Shown here piece by piece: positions 35,749 through 44,342 of a DNA stretch of 64,000 nt. Numbering within the stretch: position 1 is the first letter of the stretch; every line of letters begins with the position of its first letter. The DNA comes from Butyrivibrio sp. MB2005 (GTDB taxonomy: Bacteria; Bacillota; Clostridia; Lachnospirales; Lachnospiraceae), in the NCBI RefSeq assembly GCF_000424285.1, contig NZ_AUJP01000003.1, forward strand, positions 124,001 through 188,000, given 5' to 3'. The notes under the pieces are model-generated. The model ran no database searches and was not told the origin of the DNA. It saw only the letters and a program-made list of their open reading frames with translations. The position numbers were made by a program, and so were the translations under genes.

Positions 35749-38064
35749 TTGAAAACACCGACTGAATTAACGGAAATTATATCTGATTTTATCGAAAAGA
35801 GAGACAGTGTGCTTTTTGAAAAAATCTATGAGAAGACATATGGATATTTGTTTACCTGTGCCATTCATATTCTTAAGGACGAAGATGATGCCCAGGATGT
35901 TGTCCAGGATGCTTTTATAGAGATTTATAAGGGACTTCCCTCAATTAAGGAGCCGGAGAGCTTTCTTAGTTGGGCAGCTACAATAGTTAACAGAAAATGC
36001 TTTGCGGCTCTAAAAAAGAAGAGAGATGTTCTGGTAGATGAAACCACAGATGATGAAGGCAATATCACGGACTTTTTTGAGAACATTAAGGATGATGATG
36101 CTTTTATTCCTGAGAATCTTTTGGATGACGAGGAAAGTGTGCGTCTTATCAGGGAAATAATAGACGATCTGAATGATGCCCAGAGACTTTGCGTGGTTTC
36201 GTTTTATTTTAATGAGATGAAGCAGGAGGATATTGCAGCTGAATTCGGTATGCCTCTTAATACGGTAAAATCGCATCTTAGCAGAGCTAAAGCGAATATT
36301 AAGAAAGCGGTAATGGATATGGATAAGAAGGGAACAAGACTATACGCTCTTGCTCCGTTCATGCTGCTGCTTTTTACAAGAGATGCAAAGGCCTGCCAGG
36401 TTGCTCCGATGTCAGAAGCGCTTAAGAATTTATGCAGAAATGCAGGTGGTAAGAGCTTTGATAACAGCGCAGATGGCGTAACAGATGCCATTAAACAAGG
36501 TGGAGCAGTAGCAGGAAAAAAAGCGATAGGTAAGCTGCCGCTTATAATTGGCACAGCAGCAGTGGGAGTCTCCGGAGTTATAGGAGCGTCGATTATATTT
36601 GGAAACAGTTCTGCAAAGGATGTTTCAAGCGGGCAGGAGACTGTTCTAGAGGAAAACATAGACAATGGCTCCGATTTGGCTATGGATAGTGATAAGGAAG
36701 AATCAAATGATGGAGCAGAATTACAAACAAATGAAGCTGGGGCTGATATAGCTGGTGAAGCTACTGCAAATAAAGAATTATCAGAAGACAGTAGTGAAGA
36801 AACAGGGCAGGGAAATGCTGAAAATTCTTATACACTTAAGGAAATCGTGGATCTTTCCGGGTACGAGTCATACGGCATTGCAAATGGTGGAGTGATCCCT
36901 GTCAGGAAGGACGGAATGTGGGGAGCAATAAATTACGAGGGTGATCAGCTTGTTCCCTGTCAGTTTGGGAGCCTGTATGCAGCGCCAAATCTTGTCGGCA
37001 CAGTCATATTTAATAATTTAATTTATGACGAGAACGGTTATGTAACTAACTATAATGGTACGCCTGTATTTGACATATTTGATTCTCAGGGCAATTCATT
37101 GTATTCCGGAGAATGTGAAAGTGCAGTTGCTTCAGGATCATTGTACGGGATTGTAGAACCAATAAACGTAAGTGATGACGATTATTATTATACTACCAAT
37201 GTGAAGTATTTTGATTACAGTGGTAATGAGGTTTTGTCTACAATCAGAACTAATGAGACCTGCAGCTTTATTTATGGTGCAGCCCCGGATGGGAAGATAA
37301 CTGTATTTCAAAACGAGGCCAATGATGATTATATGTATGATAGGGTAGGATACCTTGATTCAGAAGGAAATGTCAGCTGGATTGGAAATATCTACGAGGG
37401 ACCAAGTATTGTTGATAGTGGAGAATATGATACCGGTGATTCGCAGGGAGAATGGAAAGCAATTGCACATAGCGGATCTTCGCCAAGATTTTCAGGTTGT
37501 CCACTGACATCTATAGTCGATGGATATTTTGTAGTAATGTATCCGCCATCAACAGATGACATGTGTGTTTATGATACCGGTCTTAGCAAGATTACTGATT
37601 TTGAGGTTGAAGGATATGGTGGACGCGGCGCAGAGGGAACTTGGTTTCGTGAATATTACTATGATGGAAATAATCTGATCAATTATGGCCAGAAAGCGGT
37701 AGTGATGCTGGGCGGAAAAGATTACCTGGTTGATTTTACAAATCCTGGATGCTATGACCCTTCTTCTGCAGTATGCACATACGATTGCATCCAATTATCT
37801 GCAGAAAAATATTGGCTGATCGGTGATGGCGATAAATGGGGATATATAGACCATGATGGAAAAATGGTAAATGAATATGACGATGCAACCGAGTTTTCCA
37901 ATGGACAGGCCCTGATCATAACTGACGGCGAAGCAAAACTTATTGATGAAGACTTTAATGAAATACAGAATTTGGGCCAGGCAGATGGAGTAACCTGCCT
38001 TGGAGAAATGTTCAGGATAGTCAGTGGTGATAAGGCAAAGTTCTACGCGCCGGATAATGCTTAA
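35749..38064 (+). CDS. ECF-like sigma factor fused to membrane segment and WG-repeat domain
   Basis: This 771-residue protein combines an extracytoplasmic-function sigma factor with an external domain. Region 2 is at residues 20-85 (DEDDAQDVVQDAF) and region 4 helix-turn-helix at 145-190 (QEDIAAEFGMPLNTVKSHLSR). A probable membrane helix follows (LPLIIGTAAVGVSGVIGASI, about 262-283), then an acidic linker and about 400 residues with WG repeats (DGMWGAINYEG near 384, DKWGYIDHDG near 695). The start is TTG at 35749, six bases after AGGAGAG. A longer frame to 35686 overlaps the upstream gene without a ribosome-binding site. No anti-sigma gene is adjacent. I infer the fused tail replaces a separate anti-sigma factor. 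Confidence 0.85.
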   Translation: MKTPTELTEIISDFIEKRDSVLFEKIYEKTYGYLFTCAIHILKDEDDAQDVVQDAFIEIYKGLPSIKEPESFLSWAATIVNRKCFAALKKKRDVLVDETTDDEGNITDFFENIKDDDAFIPENLLDDEESVRLIREIIDDLNDAQRLCVVSFYFNEMKQEDIAAEFGMPLNTVKSHLSRAKANIKKAVMDMDKKGTRLYALAPFMLLLFTRDAKACQVAPMSEALKNLCRNAGGKSFDNSADGVTDAIKQGGAVAGKKAIGKLPLIIGTAAVGVSGVIGASIIFGNSSAKDVSSGQETVLEENIDNGSDLAMDSDKEESNDGAELQTNEAGADIAGEATANKELSEDSSEETGQGNAENSYTLKEIVDLSGYESYGIANGGVIPVRKDGMWGAINYEGDQLVPCQFGSLYAAPNLVGTVIFNNLIYDENGYVTNYNGTPVFDIFDSQGNSLYSGECESAVASGSLYGIVEPINVSDDDYYYTTNVKYFDYSGNEVLSTIRTNETCSFIYGAAPDGKITVFQNEANDDYMYDRVGYLDSEGNVSWIGNIYEGPSIVDSGEYDTGDSQGEWKAIAHSGSSPRFSGCPLTSIVDGYFVVMYPPSTDDMCVYDTGLSKITDFEVEGYGGRGAEGTWFREYYYDGNNLINYGQKAVVMLGGKDYLVDFTNPGCYDPSSAVCTYDCIQLSAEKYWLIGDGDKWGYIDHDGKMVNEYDDATEFSNGQALIITDGEAKLIDEDFNEIQNLGQADGVTCLGEMFRIVSGDKAKFYAPDNA

Positions 38065-38069
38065 TTTTG

Positions 38070-38098
38070 TTTACGCACGCTGTTTTTCATGCTAGAAT
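38070..38098 (+). promoter_or_regulatory. promoter for the second degV gene
   Basis: TTTACG (38070-38075) and TAGAAT (38093-38098) are 17 bases apart and the -10 has a TGC extension. Transcription would begin near 38105, leaving a leader of about 65 bases before the ATG at 38171. Confidence 0.5.
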
Positions 38099-38170
38099 AT
38101 GTAGTACGCAAAACTATGTATGAACGCTGCATTTAGAAGCACTTTTTATTACAAGAGGAATGGATTAGGC

Positions 38171-39007
38171 ATGAGTTATAAGTTAGTAGTAGACAGTTGC
38201 ACAGATTTGACTGAAGAATTAAAAAAGGATCCCAGAATCGAGGTAATACCTCTGATTCTTCAAATTGGTGATTATACAGTTCTTGATGATGAGAATTTTG
38301 ATCAGCTTGATTATATAAAAAGAGTTGCAGAAAGCGATACATGTGCTAAGTCAGCATGTCCCTCGCCCGACAGATATAAAAGAGCTTATGAGTGCGATGC
38401 TGATGATGTTTATGTTGTTACACTTTCATCCAAGCTTAGCGGTAGTTACAACAGTGCTATTCTTGGCAGAAGTATATATCTTGAGGATGTGGGCGAGAAG
38501 AATATTCATGTATTCGATTCTCTTTCAGCCTGCTGTGGTCAGACCAATGTAATGCTTAAGATCATGGAATGCGCTGATGCAGGACTTCCTTTCGAAGAAG
38601 TCGTTGAGAAGGTTGAAGAGTACAGAGATCATATGGATACCTATTTTGTCCTTGATTCCCTGGATACCCTTCGCAAAAACGGCCGCCTTACCGGAATGAA
38701 GGCTATCGTCGCAACTACTCTCAACATAAAGCCTGTATGCTACGCCATTGAGGGAACAATCGCTCAGTGGGGACAGGGGATAGGCATGCGTAAGGCTCTT
38801 ATTAAGATGGCTGAGCTTGCTGCTCGGAGAATCGTTGATCCTGAGAAAAAAACTCTTATGATAACTCACATTAACTGCTATGAGAGGGCAGAGGTGGTAA
38901 AGGATCTCATCCTTTCAAAGGTTAATTTCAAGAGAGCGATCATTGTGGATGGTGCAGGTGTTGCAACAACCTACGCAGGAGATGGTGGTATCGTTGTAAC
39001 CTGTTAA
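38171..39007 (+). CDS. DegV family fatty-acid-binding protein (second copy)
   Basis: This 278-residue DegV/FakB-like protein should bind a fatty acid for presentation to a kinase. Family motifs are LVVDSCTDLTEE at the N-terminus, TLSSKLSGSYN near residue 85, DTLRKNGRLTG near residue 162, and the C-terminal VATTYAGDGGI. ATG 38171 (MSYKLVV) fits the family start. An earlier in-frame ATG at 38120 would add 17 residues lacking similarity. It differs clearly from the DegV at 16515, for example in having several cysteines, so the two are probably not recent duplicates. It is transcribed alone. Confidence 0.92.
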   Translation: MSYKLVVDSCTDLTEELKKDPRIEVIPLILQIGDYTVLDDENFDQLDYIKRVAESDTCAKSACPSPDRYKRAYECDADDVYVVTLSSKLSGSYNSAILGRSIYLEDVGEKNIHVFDSLSACCGQTNVMLKIMECADAGLPFEEVVEKVEEYRDHMDTYFVLDSLDTLRKNGRLTGMKAIVATTLNIKPVCYAIEGTIAQWGQGIGMRKALIKMAELAARRIVDPEKKTLMITHINCYERAEVVKDLILSKVNFKRAIIVDGAGVATTYAGDGGIVVTC

Positions 39008-39028
39008 TTATACTAAAGACAAAAATTT

Positions 39029-39055
39029 ACCCGCGGCTTTTGGCCGCGGGTTTTT
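39029..39055 (+). terminator. intrinsic terminator after second degV
   Basis: ACCCGCGGC (39029-39037) pairs with GCCGCGGGT (39043-39051) and is followed by TTTT. The A-rich flank on the left side could also terminate the converging argG. Confidence 0.9.
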
Positions 39056-39093
39056 GATGTTTTGAATGTTTTTATGGAAAACTGTCTTGTAAA

Positions 39094-40317
39094 TTACTTC
39101 TTGCCTTCTACTTCCTGCATCTTCATAGCGCGAACCTTGCATGAGAGACCAAAGAGATTGATGAAGCCCTCTGCGTCGTGGTGGTCATAAAGGTCACCGG
39201 TCTTAAAGGATGCGATGGACTCATTGTAGAGTGAGTAGGGTGATGTTGTGCCTTCCTTGATGATGTTACCCTTGTAAAGAGCGAACTTTACTTCACCTGT
39301 CACATACTTCTGAGTGGACTCGATGAATGCCTGCTCTGCTTCGCGAAGAGGTGTGAACCATTTTCCTTCATATACAAGGTCAGCAAACTTGTTGCCCATA
39401 TCCTTCTTCATGGTGTATGTGTCACGATCAAGAATGAGCTCTTCAAGCTGCTGGTGTGCCTCATAGAGGATAGTTCCGCCGGGAGTCTCATAAACACCAC
39501 GGGACTTCATACCAACTACGCGGTTCTCTACGATATCTACGATTCCGATTCCGTTCTCGCCGCCAAGCTTATTAAGTGTGCGGATAATATCAGAAACCTT
39601 CATCTCTTTTCCATTAACTGACTTAGGAACGCCGCCTTCGAATGTCATGGTTACGTGAGTAGGTGTATCAGGTGCGTCCTCAGGTGTTACGCCAAGAACC
39701 AGAAGGTGCTTGTAGTTGGGAGCCTGTCCGGGATCCTCAAGCTCAAGACCCTCATGAGAGATGTGCCAGAGGTTACGGTCACGGCTGTAGCTGCTGTCAG
39801 CTGAGAATGGAAGATTGATTCCATGCTGTTTACAGTATTCAATCTCTGATTCACGGGAATCCATTGTCCACTTGTCATTTCTCCATGCTGCTATGATCTT
39901 GATGTCAGGTGCAAGTGCCTTGATTCCAAGCTCGAAACGGATCTGGTCGTTACCCTTACCTGTTGCACCGTGGCAGATAGCTACTGCGCCTTCCTTGCGG
40001 GCAATCTCAACGAGCTTTTTAGCAATGAGAGGACGGGCCATGGATGTACCAAGCAGATACTTGTTCTCATAAACGGCATGAGCCTGAACACAGGGAACAA
40101 CGTACTCATCGCAGAACTCATCGATAACATCAAGAATGTACAGCTTGCTGGCACCGCAGCTAATAGCTCTATCATTAAGACCGTCAAGCTCTTCTTCCTG
40201 ACCGCAGTCGATGCAAACACAAACAACTTCGTAATCAAAATTCTCTTTCAGCCACGGAATGATAGCTGTTGTATCAAGTCCGCCGGAATATGCAAGTATT
40301 ACTTTTTCTTTTGCCAT
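39094..40317 (-). CDS. argG: argininosuccinate synthase
   Basis: ArgG condenses citrulline and aspartate with ATP hydrolysis to form argininosuccinate. The protein is 407 residues from MAKEKVILAYSGGLDTT, which contains the ATP pyrophosphatase loop SGGLDT. GATGKGNDQIRFE and DSSYSRDRNLW are further family motifs. The start at 40317 is preceded on the - strand by GGAGAAAAGG. A longer frame adds a cysteine- and phenylalanine-rich stretch that is clearly non-coding leader. It is divergent from the argC operon and shares its control region. argH is not in the window. Confidence 0.96.
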   Translation of the reverse strand: MAKEKVILAYSGGLDTTAIIPWLKENFDYEVVCVCIDCGQEEELDGLNDRAISCGASKLYILDVIDEFCDEYVVPCVQAHAVYENKYLLGTSMARPLIAKKLVEIARKEGAVAICHGATGKGNDQIRFELGIKALAPDIKIIAAWRNDKWTMDSRESEIEYCKQHGINLPFSADSSYSRDRNLWHISHEGLELEDPGQAPNYKHLLVLGVTPEDAPDTPTHVTMTFEGGVPKSVNGKEMKVSDIIRTLNKLGGENGIGIVDIVENRVVGMKSRGVYETPGGTILYEAHQQLEELILDRDTYTMKKDMGNKFADLVYEGKWFTPLREAEQAFIESTQKYVTGEVKFALYKGNIIKEGTTSPYSLYNESIASFKTGDLYDHHDAEGFINLFGLSCKVRAMKMQEVEGKK

Positions 40318-40360
40318 TTTTCCTTTTCTCCTCTCAAATCCAAAATCAATGAACAAGAAC

Positions 40361-40389
40361 AATATACAACATAAAAATCGATAATGCAA
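40361..40389 (-). promoter_or_regulatory. promoter of argG
   Basis: On the - strand, TTGCAT (40389-40384) and TATATT (40366-40361) are separated by 17 bases. The -35 box itself contains a TGCAT core like the neighbouring repeats. A 14-bp palindrome, TTTTATGCATAAAA, lies at 40393-40406 directly upstream. Confidence 0.6.
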
Positions 40390-40392
40390 TAA

Positions 40393-40507
40393 TTTTATGC
40401 ATAAAAATAAACAAAAATGCATTTTGGTTGCATAAATATAAAAATTACTTGCATAAATACGAAATATTGATTATACTACTGCATAAAGTTTATAATATTT
40501 TTTGCAT
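40393..40507. promoter_or_regulatory. cluster of TGCATAAA boxes, candidate ArgR operator array
   Basis: TGCATAAA occurs at 40398, 40429, 40450 and 40480, and TGCATACT at 40503. The steps are 31, 21, 30 and 23 bases, close to whole DNA turns, so the boxes face the same side. The first lies in the palindrome TTTTATGCATAAAA. The fourth sits between the -35 and -10 of the argC promoter and the fifth at its start site. ArgR/AhrC hexamers bind AT-rich boxes with TGNAT half-sites, so this is the likely arginine-responsive operator. No argR gene is in the window. Confidence 0.6.
40467..40496 (+). promoter_or_regulatory. promoter of the argC operon
   Basis: TTGATT (40467-40472) and TATAAT (40491-40496) are 18 bases apart. 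The expected start is near 40503, giving a leader of about 35 bases. A TGCATAAA box at 40480-40487 lies between the two elements, where a bound repressor would block polymerase. Confidence 0.6.
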
Positions 40508-40537
40508 ACTGTTATAAAGGAAGCAGAGGAAACTATC

Positions 40538-41593
40538 ATGATTAAAGTAGGAATAATCGGAGCTACAGGCTACGCAGGAGCAGAGATTGCAAGAATTCTG
40601 TACAACCACCCTATGGCGGAGGTTGTATGGTATGGATCAAGAAGTTATATAGATGAAAGATTCAGTTCTATATATGGAAACTTTTTTGAAATAGTAGATG
40701 ATGCATGTCTCGATGACAACATGGAGGAGCTTGCTGATAAGGTAGATGTGATTTTCACAGCAACACCCCAGGGACTTTGTGCAGGACTTGTTAATGAAGA
40801 GATCCTTAAGAAGGTTAAGATCATCGACCTGTCTGCTGATTTCAGACTTAAGGACGTATCCGTTTATGAAAAGTGGTACGGCATCGAGCACAAAGGTGTT
40901 ACTTATATAAAGGAAGCTGTTTACGGATTGTGTGAGATAAACAGAGAGACTATTAAGGATGCAAGAATAGTTGCAAATCCCGGATGCTACACCACCTGTT
41001 CCATTCTTACAGCTTATCCTCTTGTTAAGGAAAAGCTAATTGACCCTAACACACTGATAGTTGATGCATTAAGCGGAGTATCAGGAGCAGGAAGAGGTGC
41101 CAAGACAGCTAACCTTTACTGCGAAGTAAATGAAAGTGCAAAGCCATACGGCGTAGCAAACCACAGACATACACCTGAGATTGAGGAACAGCTCGGTTAT
41201 GCGGCAGGTGAAGAGATAGTGATCAACTTCACACCTCACCTTGCACCCATGAACAGAGGAATCCTTGCAACAGAATATGCATCTCTTATAAAGAAGGCGG
41301 ACGGAAGCCTTCCCACAGAAGAAGAGATAAGAAGTGCATACGAGAAATACTATAAGGATGAGTTTTTCATAAGAGTACTTCCCAAAGGAGTTTATCCCGA
41401 GACCAGATGGGTAGAGACCAGTAACTACGTTGATATAGGCTTTAAGATCGATGAGCGCACAGGCAGAATCATAATGATGGGTGCTATCGATAACCTGGTG
41501 AAAGGCGCGGCAGGTCAGGCAGTTCAGAACATGAACATTTTGTTTGGCCTCGATGAAAAGATGGGTCTTGATATGGTTCCTGCTTTCCCGTAA
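40538..41593 (+). CDS. argC: N-acetyl-gamma-glutamyl-phosphate reductase
   Basis: ArgC reduces N-acetylglutamyl phosphate to the semialdehyde in arginine synthesis. The 351-residue protein has the NADP-binding start VGIIGATGYAGAE and the active-site sequence NPGCYTT with the catalytic cysteine at residue 150. GAGGAAACTATC precedes ATG 40538. It is the first gene of the argC-GNAT-argJ-argB-argD operon and is divergent from argG. Confidence 0.96.
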   Translation: MIKVGIIGATGYAGAEIARILYNHPMAEVVWYGSRSYIDERFSSIYGNFFEIVDDACLDDNMEELADKVDVIFTATPQGLCAGLVNEEILKKVKIIDLSADFRLKDVSVYEKWYGIEHKGVTYIKEAVYGLCEINRETIKDARIVANPGCYTTCSILTAYPLVKEKLIDPNTLIVDALSGVSGAGRGAKTANLYCEVNESAKPYGVANHRHTPEIEEQLGYAAGEEIVINFTPHLAPMNRGILATEYASLIKKADGSLPTEEEIRSAYEKYYKDEFFIRVLPKGVYPETRWVETSNYVDIGFKIDERTGRIIMMGAIDNLVKGAAGQAVQNMNILFGLDEKMGLDMVPAFP

Positions 41594-41644
41594 TTGAAGG
41601 GGCTTTTTCACAAGAGGTATTTAGTTTTTGAGGAGAGTTATGAA

Positions 41645-42091
41645 ATGGTTCGCACAATGAAAATCGAAGACTATGAGCAGGTTTTCGAGCTTTGGAATTC
41701 AATAGAAGGATTTGGAATCCGCACTATAGATGATTCCTTCAAAGGAATAAGCAAGTTCCTTAAAAGGAATCCCGATACATGTGTGGTGGATGTGGAAGAA
41801 GGGCAGATTGTAGGAGCTATCCTATGCGGACATGACGGCAGAAGAGCCTGCTTCTATCACGTGTGTGTGAGAGAGGATTACAGACGACATCACATCGGCA
41901 AGAAAATGGTGGAGTTTTGCATCGAAAAGCTTAAGGAAGAGGAAATCTGCAAAGTGGCCCTGAATGCCTTTGTTACCAACAAGGTGGGGAATGCATTCTG
42001 GCAGCGCATGGGATGGACACTTAGAGATGATATGAACTACTACGATTTTGCGCTTAATGAAAACAATATTACTGAGTTTATACATAAGTAA
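41645..42091 (+). CDS. GNAT family N-acetyltransferase in the arginine operon
   Basis: This 148-residue protein has the acetyl-CoA-binding GNAT core: YHVCVREDYRRHHIGKKMV around residues 75-95, where RRHHIGK is the pyrophosphate loop, and a C-terminal FWQRMGW. ATG 41645 is seven bases after AGGAGAG. Starts further upstream would adjoin argC directly but lack a site. Its position between argC and argJ suggests it acetylates glutamate or an arginine intermediate, perhaps priming the cyclic pathway. That is inference: its sequence is a generic GNAT and does not show ArgA features. Confidence 0.85.
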   Translation: MVRTMKIEDYEQVFELWNSIEGFGIRTIDDSFKGISKFLKRNPDTCVVDVEEGQIVGAILCGHDGRRACFYHVCVREDYRRHHIGKKMVEFCIEKLKEEEICKVALNAFVTNKVGNAFWQRMGWTLRDDMNYYDFALNENNITEFIHK

Positions 42092-42139
42092 TCACCTGGC
42101 TTTTGTCAGATAGTTACTTCATACAATATGGAGGCGATT

Positions 42140-43363
42140 ATGAAGATTATAGAAGGCGGAGTTACAGCAGCTAAGGGATTTAAGGCAGCCAGCACCGAGG
42201 CAAATATCAAATACAGCGGACGTGAGGATATGCTGCTTATTTACAGTGAATCACCCTGTACGGCGGCAGGCGTTTTCACAAGCAATGTTGTTAAGGCAGC
42301 TCCTGTTGTGTGGGATAAAAAGATATGCGACGACATTCATCCGGTTCACGCCATCGTGGCTAATTCCGGAATAGCAAATGCCTGCACAGGAGAAGAAGGA
42401 AAAAAGATCTGCGAGGACACAGCGATCTGCGCAGCTAATCTTCTTGATATCCCCAAGGATTCAGTACTTGTGGCATCAACCGGTGTCATCGGAATGCAGA
42501 TGGATATTAGTAAGCTTGAAAAGGGTATCGAGCAGATGGTGCCAAAGCTTTCTGATTCATTAGAAGCAGGAACCGGTGCCGCAAAGGCCATAATGACCAC
42601 AGATACACATAACAAGCAGATGGCTGTAGAGTTTGAGGTTGGCGGTAAGACCTGTACCATCGGTGCTCTTGCCAAGGGTTCAGGAATGATCCATCCCAAC
42701 ATGTGTACAATGCTTTCTTTTGTAACAACAGATGTGGCTATATCCCATGAGCTTTTGAAGCAGGCTCTGAAAAAGGTAGTAGTTGATACCTTCAATATGA
42801 TCTCTGTGGACGGCGATATGTCCACCAATGATTCGCTTATGGTACTTGCTAACGGCGAAGCAGGTAACGAAGAGATCACAGAAAAGGGTGAAGCCTACGA
42901 CAGCTTTGAAGAAGCGCTTTATAAGATCTGCTATGAGATGGCAAGAATGCTTGCAGGTGACGGCGAAGGCGCCACCGCACTTTTCACAGCACATGTAAAA
43001 AATGCAGACACTAAGGATAACGCAAGAACTCTGGCGAAGTCGGTAATCTGCTCATCTCTTACAAAAGCCATGATCTACGGTCATGATGCAAACTTTGGAA
43101 GAATCCTGTGCGCACTTGGTTATTCAGGTGTCGCATTTGATCCCGAAAAAATTGAACTCAGTATTGAGAGCAGCAAGGGAAGCGTCCTTCTTTTCAAGGA
43201 TGGAAAGCCCATTGATTTTGAAGAAGAATACGCAACAGGAATCCTTTCGGAAAAAGAGGTCATCGCTCAGGTTGATATGAAAATGGGAAGCGAAGAGGCT
43301 ACAGCCTGGGGCTGCGATCTTACCTACGATTATGTAAAGATAAATGCAGACTATAGAAGCTGA
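42140..43363 (+). CDS. argJ: glutamate N-acetyltransferase / ornithine acetyltransferase
   Basis: ArgJ transfers the acetyl group from N-acetylornithine to glutamate, recycling it. Bifunctional forms also use acetyl-CoA. The precursor is cut by itself before a conserved threonine. Here the site reads KGSGMIHPNMCTML, with Thr190 as the new N-terminal nucleophile and Cys in the place commonly held by Ala just before it. ATG 42140 is preceded by TGGAGGCGATT, and an ATG at 42128 overlaps that sequence. The 407 residues are normal. It is the third gene of the arg operon. Confidence 0.95.
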   Translation: MKIIEGGVTAAKGFKAASTEANIKYSGREDMLLIYSESPCTAAGVFTSNVVKAAPVVWDKKICDDIHPVHAIVANSGIANACTGEEGKKICEDTAICAANLLDIPKDSVLVASTGVIGMQMDISKLEKGIEQMVPKLSDSLEAGTGAAKAIMTTDTHNKQMAVEFEVGGKTCTIGALAKGSGMIHPNMCTMLSFVTTDVAISHELLKQALKKVVVDTFNMISVDGDMSTNDSLMVLANGEAGNEEITEKGEAYDSFEEALYKICYEMARMLAGDGEGATALFTAHVKNADTKDNARTLAKSVICSSLTKAMIYGHDANFGRILCALGYSGVAFDPEKIELSIESSKGSVLLFKDGKPIDFEEEYATGILSEKEVIAQVDMKMGSEEATAWGCDLTYDYVKINADYRS

Positions 43364-43451
43364 TGTTACGGTCATATTTTAAGTAGAGCGTCGGCGAGGT
43401 ATTTGGTTCAGTAAAGCTTGCAGAGAATAGCAAGATGAGGAGGACAAAAAA

Positions 43452-44342
43452 GTGGACAAGGATATGCAGGAAGTAATGAAAAAAGCGGAAGTGCTGATCG
43501 AGGCTCTTCCTTATATTCAGAAATTCAACAGGAAGATCATCGTTGTAAAGTATGGCGGAAGTGCCATGGAAAACGAAGAGTTCCAGAAGAACGTCATCAA
43601 GGACGTAACACTTCTTAAACTGGTAGGCTTTAAGCCCATCATCGTTCACGGCGGCGGCAAGGCTATCAGCAAGTGGGTCGGCAAAGTGGGTAAGGAAGCT
43701 CAGTTCATTAACGGCCTTCGCGTCACCGATGATGAGACCATGGAAATAGCAGAGATGGTCCTTAACAGAGTTAATAAATGCCTTGTAAGAATGGTCCAGG
43801 AGATAGGCGTAAAGGCTATCGGAATAAGCGGTAAAGATACCGGACTTTTAAAGGCAAAGAAAAAGCTCATCGATGGCAAGGATATCGGATATGTTGGAGA
43901 GATCACAGAGGTTGATCCCAAGGTTCTCTTCGATCTTCTTGATAATGACTACCTGCCTATCGTGGCACCTGTAGGAATGAATGAAAACTTTGAGACCTTC
44001 AATATAAACGCTGATGATGCAGCCTGCGCAATCGCAAAGGCTGTACACGCAGACAAGCTTGCATTCCTTACAGATATAGAGGGTGTTTACAGGGATATCA
44101 ATGATCCTTCAACCTTCATATCAAGGCTTACTACATCTGAGGCAGATGCGCTTATAGCCAGCGGCAACATCGGAGGAGGAATGCTTCCGAAGCTTGCAAA
44201 CTGCACTGATGCGGTAAAACAGGGTGTTCATACAGTGCATATTCTTGATGGTAGGATTCCTCACTGCTTACTGCTTGAGATATTTACCAACAAGGGTGTC
44301 GGAACAATGTTTATGCCCGACGGGGAGGAGACCATAGCATGA
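43452..44342 (+). CDS. argB: acetylglutamate kinase
   Basis: ArgB phosphorylates N-acetylglutamate, the controlled step of cyclic arginine synthesis. The amino acid kinase fold is shown by KYGGSAM near residue 35, HGGGKAIS near residue 64 and GGGMLPK near residue 240. The N-terminal helix ([19 protein letters not shown]) is the extension linked to hexamer formation and arginine inhibition. The start is GTG at 43452, nine bases after AGGAGG. An ATG at 43464 would be too far away. The last codons overlap argD by four bases (ATGA), giving translational coupling. Confidence 0.95.
   Translation: MDKDMQEVMKKAEVLIEALPYIQKFNRKIIVVKYGGSAMENEEFQKNVIKDVTLLKLVGFKPIIVHGGGKAISKWVGKVGKEAQFINGLRVTDDETMEIAEMVLNRVNKCLVRMVQEIGVKAIGISGKDTGLLKAKKKLIDGKDIGYVGEITEVDPKVLFDLLDNDYLPIVAPVGMNENFETFNINADDAACAIAKAVHADKLAFLTDIEGVYRDINDPSTFISRLTTSEADALIASGNIGGGMLPKLANCTDAVKQGVHTVHILDGRIPHCLLLEIFTNKGVGTMFMPDGEETIA

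Noticed and set aside
40393..40507. Repeated TGCATAAA units as a CRISPR-like array
   Set aside because: Units are only 8 bases, spacing is 21-31 bases, and they overlap two promoters. Operator sites are the better explanation.
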